A stretch of DNA of 64,000 nucleotides, taken from NCBI GenBank assembly GCA_018398575.1, contig JAGTXZ010000005.1:1550001-1614000 (forward strand). The letters run 5' to 3'. The notes beneath the pieces are model-generated. The model saw nothing but the letters and a program-made list of their open reading frames with translations. It searched no databases and was not told the origin of the DNA. The DNA is from Ampelomyces quisqualis (Eukaryota; Ascomycota; Dothideomycetes; Pleosporales; Phaeosphaeriaceae). The translations under genes and the position numbers were made by a program. This document shows, piece after piece, positions 57,287 through 64,000 of the stretch. Each line of letters begins with the position of its first letter. The stretch's first letter is position 1.

Positions 57287-58188
57287 AGTGGAATTCAGGC
57301 TGCTTGGTACGGTAGTTCTAAGGGTTTGGAGATATTATGTTGACGAAGGCTGACGTTTCCAGATTTCGAGTGCTTACCGGTCCAGGATTATATACGTGCA
57401 TTCTGGGACTACCCTGTACTCTACCTGGACTGAGGAGCCAATCGCAACCAGGTCGCGCGAAGAATCACCATGGCTGAATGGTACAATCGCCAGCATGAAG
57501 GTCGAAAAGTGGGTAGCGGGCTGCGGAGCCGCTGAGGGGTTTGATGTCCACTTCTGGATCTCCCACCCCACCACGAGAGCCTTCGCAATGAGAAGCAAAA
57601 ATCATGTTTCAAGCCTTGTTCACCATGTCACGACATAAAAAGCGTCTAATCGAAGCTAGAGTTGAAGTGTGTCTGAAGGTGTTTAGTGGTCTACTTATCC
57701 ATTCAGCATTGATTTCAGCAAGACGCTTAGCGTAAGAGGTTCGAGGTGGCGATAACGCGACCGGACAATTACGAAGATCCGGGAACAAAGAGGCCATCTT
57801 TTGTAGGCTAGGCGATACAACCTACGAACAATGGCTTTAACGACTTGTTGGTGCCGATTTGATTTGTTTGGACAATCGAGGACACAGCAACGACCGTCCC
57901 ATACTTATTGATCCATTCAAATCGATGTCATTGACGTTGAATGAAAGTACTTCCGCTCTACACATCAATCAAGGATTTGCAGTGAGTATTCAACATCACC
58001 ATCTCGTATTTTCAAGGTATGCGAAAAGATATTTCCCAGCACGTAAAGCCCACGATCCATACAAGTCATGTTGTCTACCACTGGTGGTAGCTACATAAAC
58101 CTGAACCATGCGCTTCCCAAGACCCCTGTTCTAGCCCAGAGCTGTCGTCTATACAAGCCCACCCGCCCAGACTCCCGAATCGGTAGAC
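57287..58188. other. Intergenic region
   Basis: This holds the promoter of the Gfa gene and the upstream region of the small hypothetical gene at 58,189. A short frame near 57,859-57,990 followed by a GTGAGT donor-like word could be a 5' exon of that gene, but I cannot link them. Confidence 0.4.
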
Positions 58189-58661
58189 ATGAAAAAGCAC
58201 AAAGACGACGAGCAAATCATGCCCCGTCGCTTCAGTGCGCCCATCGGCGCGCATCTAAATCATAAAAGACGACATAAGATCGACATGTGGGATTTCGTTA
58301 CGCCTAGATCTTTAGACAAAGAACAAGTTATAGTCAAGAATATCTATCATGTACGTGCTGGAAGGGATGCGGTTAGAGAGAAAGCTGTTGATGCGAAAGA
58401 TGGGATTATTATACGTCCGGGGTTTGAGATTGATCAGCCGGTGGTTTATCGATATTTTATTGCTTACATGAGCCCTAGAGAGGATCTTCTTCTTGTACGT
58501 CGACGTGTTTGATGATATTCGGGGACATGGCTGACGAGAACTGTTAGGAATCTATGGACCCTGATCTTTGTTATGGTGAGAGGGAGAGTATTATCGCAGC
58601 ATTCAAGAGTCTTGCCTTGTCGATTAGAAGTCCGGATTGGGGGCATGCTTGGTCATATTAA
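58189..58661 (+). CDS. Hypothetical protein, two exons
   Basis: I do not recognise this protein. Exons 58189-58494 and 58548-58661 join in frame across a 53-nt intron (GTACGT...GTTAG), giving 139 residues. It has a basic N terminus rich in Lys, Arg and His, then a mixed hydrophobic stretch (VVYRYFIAYM) and a C terminus ending in WGHAWSY. It has no signal peptide or clear membrane helix. The clean splice junction that restores the frame is the main evidence for a real gene. The start is uncertain and the protein could extend upstream through further introns. Confidence 0.45.
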
Positions 58662-59628
58662 GCGTTAGGTGAAGCAGTGATCGTCTATATGAATGCTGGC
58701 AGAATCTTACGTAGCATTCCTGTTGCTTTCACGTGTGTCTGGCATCAGCTCCGCATGCTCATGAACAAGTTTGTTTCATTCTTGAATTACCTGGGGAGAC
58801 GAGTCTTGATTATGATGCCAACGCCGAGTTCAGAATTTGCCTTTGCTTTGTCGTATGGTAGCTTCATCGCCAGGAATAACATACCATGGCCACGCCGTGC
58901 AACAGATACTTGAAAGAAGCCAATAACTTCATAGATGTACAAGGTCTTCTAGTTGAACATGTGATGATACATTGACTTTGGTCCCTTCATGGACCTGCGA
59001 AGCTCGCCGATGACAGTATCTCAAGACTACCAAAAGTCCCCGGTTGGTGAGAAGCGCATCAATTCTGCGCCAAAGTATTGGTCTTCACTTGTGTCGACCC
59101 CTGGATCCCACTGGGTCCACGACGATAGCAGTAAATCTAAATAACCAACAGATCAAAGTCAACTCCCCAATCACGCCACGGCACGACCTGAAATTTTCGC
59201 GAAGCGACCCTTGAATACCCTCCCTACCTCCTCCTATCGCTCAATTTCATTAAACTGCCCTGTAGCACTTGCAATCTTTGTGAAGATTTGCCGTTTTCTA
59301 CCCGAAACCGTACAGTGGGACGACAAAATTGAGGTTGAAGAATAAACAAGAGATGATTGAGAGCGTCCACGTGAAGTAAAACAGTGAATATTGCCCCGAG
59401 AGACTCGCAATGTATATCTAACGGCGCTCGAGGTCACAATGAAATTCTATGCAAACTTGCCATGCAGTGCAAACTCAGACATGTCTGGACCCAGCAATGT
59501 GCTGATCAACAGGCATCGAGCAAAATGAAGGCCCCGAGCTCTCCCACTACCAAAATTATACACAATGCCACAAGGCTAACGAGAGGAAGCAGAAGTACAC
59601 ACCGATCGTTGGTGTGGTAGAAGGAAAA
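58662..59628. other. Intergenic region, no gene seen
   Basis: This holds the 3' flanks of the hypothetical gene and of the C2-domain gene. Short overlapping frames carry no motif. Confidence 0.5.
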
Positions 59629-62449
59629 CTAGTAGCCATACTGCCTCCTAGGCTGGGTTCGGGGACGGCGTCCGCCACTGCCAGGACCAATGTCAATGCT
59701 CTGTAGCTCCAAACTCAGCGCCATGTCCTCATTCTGTACAGGCGCACCGGTCCCAAGAGGGATCTTCGCTGGAATGGGTGGCGCGGCGGAGTACCGCGGG
59801 GCGCCTTGGCTATGCCTCGAACTGCTACCGTAGCTGTTGGGGCTATAACGTTCTCGCCAGACGTGCGCGTCCGAACGTGGAGCATACGATGGCGAGTCGC
59901 GCAACGGCTGGGGCTCGTACGAGGGATGGGGACTGCGTCTCTGAGGTATTTCGTGATCGTCAAGGCCAGACTGGGACCTAGATTGGCTTGCAAGAACGAG
60001 GGCGCCGGACTGGGCATATTGGTCATTAAAGTCATGCCTAGTCGTTACGAGCGCGTTGCTGGATGCATCTGCTTCACCAAAAGTCTGACTTGTCGCATGT
60101 CGGATGCGGTCTCTGGCTTCCCGATCGCGACGATATCTCTCCTCACGCTGCCTTGCTGCCTCGATGTCTCGTGCGCCATTGAGCTGAGCTCTAGCGCGGG
60201 CTGGCTTCTCTTTGACAGTCCCTTTCGGCGTGGGCTCGGGAGCCCAATTGTCAATTGGCAGATGGTCCGAGGCATCCACGACACGTCCGCTAAACGTGAC
60301 AATCTGGCCTTTGTCGTTATATTCCATGCTGCTACCTGGACGTTCCTCATCATCAGAAGCACCCGGTACAGGCGATCGAGAGACTCGCGGGTTGTAGACG
60401 TCGAAACTGTCGGGATCGAAGGCTACGCCAGACAACCGACGTTCAGCTGGGCTCTCCATGGGAGGCGGGCGCGGGGACACGGACTTGCGCGTGGGCATGC
60501 TTCGCGCAGGTCCTCTAGACATACGGTCGTCTACCGGCGTAGGCGAGTACCGCGGGTTTACTCCAGGACTTGTGGCGCGTGGCTTTACGATAGGAGCGTC
60601 ATGCACCGGAGAGGTGCGTCGCGGCTGCTCTGGCGGGTCGTGTGGATAATAAGGGGCATCATAGGGAGGCAGTGACTGGCGATGGACCAGCTCCTGGGAG
60701 TGTACTGGAGCATCATACTGCGCGGCTGATCGGTACTCGGCGGGCTCAGAGTACTGTCGCAGGCGTGGCGGTGGGTCATACGAAGGCGGTGGCGCCTGAT
60801 AGGCTACCATGTCGCGGGACGGGTCGTGGCCGGCGATCAAACTCGACGGCAACGCCAAAGTCTCTTGGCGCAGAGGGGATGGTGCTATGGCATCGCGAGA
60901 CTCTGGCCGGCTCGATTGCTGAGCGGGTCCGCGAGGAAACGTCATGCGTCGCTCGGGAGACGCCTGTCTGGCATGGTCCTCGAACGAGTATGGGCTTGGT
61001 GGGCTGTACGAGACTTGCTGAGGGTCTTCGCGGTAGCGACTCATGTTGAGCGGTGCCGGGCTGTCGTCCTGGAAGCCATGCGGACTTTGCTGGCTCGGAT
61101 GTGGCAAGGTGCCAGGATTCCTTCTGTGCGCGGGCGGCGGGGGAGGCATGTCGTCTTCGTCTTCGACCATGGGCTGCATGGCACTCCGTCTGCGGTGCGA
61201 TGCGCCTTCCTCGTAGGGCAAGGGCCGACTTGGGTAGTTGTCAGAGGGGTGCTGTTGCAGAGGCGAGGGCTGTCCGGGGCTGTGGTCGCGGCTGCGAGTC
61301 GGGCGCAGCGGCGCGACGTGGTATGCGGGGTCGGAATGCGAGTCGTGCGAGTACGGGGGCTGTTGGTGCTGGTGCTGGTGCTGGTGCTGGTGTTGGTGCT
61401 GGTGCTGGTGCGGGTCCTGCTGCTGCTGCTGGTGCTGGTACTGGTCCTGCTGCTGGTGCTGGTACTGGTCCTGCTGCTGCTGCTGGTCCTGCTGCTGCTG
61501 CTGGTCCTGCTGCTGCTGCTGGTCCTGCTCGTATGTGTGTTGAGTCGGGACCATGGGCGCAGAGTGGGCATGTACTGGCTCGTGGGGGTGAGGCGGTGGG
61601 TGACGGCGCGGCACGGCCAGCGGGGACGCGTCGGGCAGCGGCCTGCGCGACGGCGTGTCTGGCTGCTGGTGTCGCGGAGACCCCAGCTCCCGCGGGCCAG
61701 CCCTCAGGCCGCGCAGGCCGCGCGGCTCGGGCGTCTTCGTCTTGGTGGTCGCGGGCGACGCGCCCGTGGGGTCCGAGGGAAGCGGCCGTCGCTTCACGGG
61801 CATGTTCTCGCGTGGCCCTCCGACCGCTGGGCCCGCGGCGTCGGGGCGTGCCGGCTCACGCCTCTTGTCGGCCGCCGGCTTCTCGGCCTTGGGGCGCGTG
61901 TCGTAGTAGGTCAGCTCGATGCGGATCTCGCCCGAGTACTTGCCCTTGCAGCTGAGCGTGTGCCAGTCGTCGCTCTGGCCGCCGCCGGGCGTGATGACGG
62001 CGTCGAGGTTGGCCCACGTCTCGCCAATCAGCTCCGTCTTCTTGTCGTCGTTGAACACGGAGATCTTCAGGCGGTGGTAGTCGGGCGAGTCGTGCACGGT
62101 GAAGCGGAGCTCCTGGTCCCTGGCGCGCATGTCAGTCGGGCCCCTGGAGCAGCGAGGCTCGCCAGCGTCAACACCCACCACTTGGGCGTCTGCCCCCCGC
62201 GCTTGTCCGTCGTCGTCTTCTTCGCTTCCTTGGCCAGGCGCGCGGCGCAGTACGGGTCTTGCTTTCCCATGGCTTTCCTCTGCGCCCCGTGTCAGCCGGC
62301 GTCATGGTGCAGTGCATGCCCACGACGGCACTTACGTTGGGGAGGTTTTTGGCTCGGTCGATGATGGCCACGAGGGTGCCGATCACGGGGCCGTCGACCG
62401 ACATGTCGGCGAAGATGGCGGCCGCGTGGTTGACTGTCCGTGTCGCCAT
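59629..62449 (-). CDS. C2-domain protein with long disordered tail (Inn1/Fic1-like)
   Basis: Proteins of this layout (N-terminal C2 domain plus a proline-rich tail) include yeast Inn1 and fission yeast Fic1, which act at the contractile ring and septum during cytokinesis. On the minus strand the exons are 62449-62336, 62279-62179 and 62119-59629, giving 901 residues; introns are 56 and 59 nt. The C2 domain spans about residues 15-140: GTLVAIIDRAKNLPN (split by intron 1), GKQDPYC, QTPKWDQELRF (split by intron 2) and FNDDKKTELIGETW. The rest is disordered and rich in Pro, Ser, Arg and Gln, with several PPxP-type motifs and a long Gln/His tract encoded at about 61,356-61,540. Starting at the Met at 62,449 is required to complete the first C2 strand. 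The orthology to Inn1/Fic1 is inferred from architecture. Confidence 0.82.
61356..61540 (-). repeat. CAG/CAC codon repeat encoding a Gln/His tract
   Basis: Imperfect trinucleotide repeats (CTGCTGCTG and TGGTGCTGG on the plus strand) encode alternating Gln/His and then blocks of five Gln separated by Asp in the C2-domain protein. Such tracts are prone to length change. Confidence 0.85.
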
Positions 62450-63133
62450 GGCGCGCGGCGAGGGTATATCAGAGTCGCTCGAGGGACATGCGCTGCAATC
62501 GCACTGTGAGGCGGCGACGGCAAAAGAGTGGCTGCCCCGAGTACATGAACGAATGCGGTAGCTGGGGTGCTGGGGTGCTGGGGTACGGATAGTGGTACTA
62601 TGTAGTAGTAGTAGTAGTAGTAGTAGGGCGGCTGTGCGGCTGTGCGGCTGTTGTGTTGACATTATTGTGCCAGGTACCAGGTGCCAGCCTCACGACGCCT
62701 CCAACCTCCCCACACATGCCAATTGGCCGGCGCGCCACAAAGCCCCTTGCGCTTGTGGCAATCCGAATCATGCCCTGCCCTGCGGCTCTGCAACATGTCA
62801 TGCTTCCCAGGTCGCCAAAGCAACCGCAAGCCCGGACATGTCCCGCGCGCCAGGTTGCACATCAAGACAGGTTTCTTATAGCCTCCCTCGACCATGACAC
62901 GTCGCTGGCGGCAGTTCCTGGCGCGTGGTGTCAACACATGGACATCTCATACGCGAATCCCATGGGGCCGAGTCAGCTCGTCGTCGTGTTATTCGCCATG
63001 GACCATAGCGTCTGTCCATGCTCCCCACCAGGCACGGCGCCGTCGTTATGTAATGGCAGGGCTGCTGTCTCGTGACAGCGCGCCACGCGTCACGTCACCC
63101 CGCTGCCCGCAACTCAGCCCTGACACCCCCACT
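62450..63133. promoter_or_regulatory. Divergent promoter region with a TAG microsatellite
   Basis: About 680 bases separate the starts of the C2-domain gene and the plus-strand gene at 63,134. A trinucleotide (TAG)n tract of about eight units lies at 62,602-62,626, followed by short GCGGCTGT repeats. I see no gene. Confidence 0.5.
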
Positions 63134-64000
63134 ATGCCGACGCACACTCCCTCACCGCACCGCTTCCTGGCCCCCAGCACCGCTCCAACGCAAAAGCCCA
63201 AGCCCAAACCACCCTCGACTCTCCGCAACAACTTCGTGGCCACTACATCCCAGTCTGCAGCCGGAACAAGAGGCGTCTCCAGCTCACAGACTCACAACAA
63301 TGCACGCGCAAAGCGCTTTGTGGTCACGCCACACTGCCGTTCCCACAGCGCAGAAGAGAAAACGCGGGACCAGGGAGGTGGCGCGCGCGTGCTGTCGCAT
63401 ACGCACTTCACCCCTCGACCAAAGCCAAGGAGGAAGTTGGAGCGCATAGAGAGCATTGGAGATACGTCACCATCAAGTCTCAACGCGCCCCCGATCGACC
63501 ATGACGGCCCTAGCATGGTGCAGACTGTGGAACACAGCCTCACCTTTGGCGACGGAGTGCCGAACGCGCATGAGGCCGACGGGGAGGAAGATGAGAATCT
63601 CTTCCTAACAGAACAGCGCAGCAAGCGACGTCGCATATCCCCAGCCTCCTCATCTATATCGGGCCAGCCCTCTGAGCCCACCACACCCGTAGCACCACCG
63701 CATAACAGCACTACTCACCGCTTCCTTGTGCCACCGCCACGTACGCCCGCATTGTTCACCACTTCCGCACCGCACCGCCCAGCTTTCATCCTCCCACCAC
63801 AACCTACTTCTCCACCCAAACCATCAAGATCGATACCAGAAGTATTCTCGCCCTCACGCAAGACCCAAAAGTATATTCCCAACGGCCTCGCATCGACGCT
63901 ACAAGGATGGATCATCGAAACCGCCAACACAGGATTCGCCGCACACGAGCGCAACACAGGTGGCGGCGTTGTCTGCGCCAGGGACAGGGAAGATGGCGTC
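63134..64000 (+). CDS. Hypothetical protein, N-terminal part (runs off the window)
   Basis: From the ATG at 63,134 the frame stays open for 289 codons to the last base of the window, so the gene is partial. The sequence is low in hydrophobic residues and rich in Pro, Ser, Thr, Arg and His, with a basic cluster (KRRR near residue 164) that could be a nuclear signal. Two similar HRF(L/V)xP-type segments occur near the start and near residue 195. A more structured segment (YIPNGLASTLQGWIIETAN) begins near residue 249. I do not recognise a family. It is divergent from the C2-domain gene. Confidence 0.6.
   Translation, partial: MPTHTPSPHRFLAPSTAPTQKPKPKPPSTLRNNFVATTSQSAAGTRGVSSSQTHNNARAKRFVVTPHCRSHSAEEKTRDQGGGARVLSHTHFTPRPKPRRKLERIESIGDTSPSSLNAPPIDHDGPSMVQTVEHSLTFGDGVPNAHEADGEEDENLFLTEQRSKRRRISPASSSISGQPSEPTTPVAPPHNSTTHRFLVPPPRTPALFTTSAPHRPAFILPPQPTSPPKPSRSIPEVFSPSRKTQKYIPNGLASTLQGWIIETANTGFAAHERNTGGGVVCARDREDGV

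Noticed and set aside
60826..62364. A 512-codon plus-strand frame opposite the C2-domain gene
   Set aside because: It is a low-complexity shadow (Leu/Val repeats from the CAG tract). The minus strand has the C2 domain and valid introns.

Overview
The window reads as nuclear DNA of a filamentous ascomycete with a two-speed genome. Gene islands of normal base composition contain short spliceosomal introns (45-126 nt, GTxxGT...CTAAC...AG). They alternate with long AT-rich blocks in which CpA and TpG have been largely turned into TpA, the mark of repeat-induced point mutation (RIP). This layout, together with the gene families present, suggests Pezizomycotina, perhaps Dothideomycetes/Pleosporales; that placement is inference.

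Layout. 1-740 is the 3' end of a RIP-mutated Ty3/gypsy element, followed by more AT-rich relic to about 1,625. 1,626-9,923 is a gene island with three intact plus-strand genes: a DHA14-type MFS transporter, a delta-12-type fatty acid desaturase and a cytochrome b5-fused front-end (delta-8 sphingolipid type) desaturase. 9,924 to about 45,985 is a 36-kb AT-rich block with no intact gene. It is a nest of elements. The outer unit, bounded by inverted GTTAGGAAAA-type ends at 10,321 and 44,037, carries a decayed Plavaka-type DNA transposase and four families of long tandem repeats. Into it jumped Ty3/gypsy element B (28,120-42,945, 282-bp LTRs). Into B jumped Ty3/gypsy element A (30,017-37,833, 458-bp LTRs). 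Into A jumped an 844-bp foldback element with the same ends as the outer unit. A minus-strand gypsy gag relic lies beyond the outer unit's right end.

46.0-64.0 kb is a second gene island: a TPMT-like methyltransferase, an OTU-domain protease, a short-chain dehydrogenase divergent from a CmcJ/AsaB-like oxidoreductase, a secreted-type two-pass membrane glycoprotein, a glutathione-dependent formaldehyde-activating (Gfa) protein, a small hypothetical protein, an Inn1/Fic1-like C2-domain protein, and the start of a gene that runs off the window. A hAT-like MITE with an 8-bp target duplication lies at 54.2 kb.

The genes do not form one obvious pathway. The two desaturases act on related lipid pools (oleoyl chains and sphingoid bases) and are in tandem. 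The dehydrogenase and CmcJ-like genes share one promoter region. The rest look like ordinary housekeeping or unlinked genes. The most unusual content is the nested transposon block.
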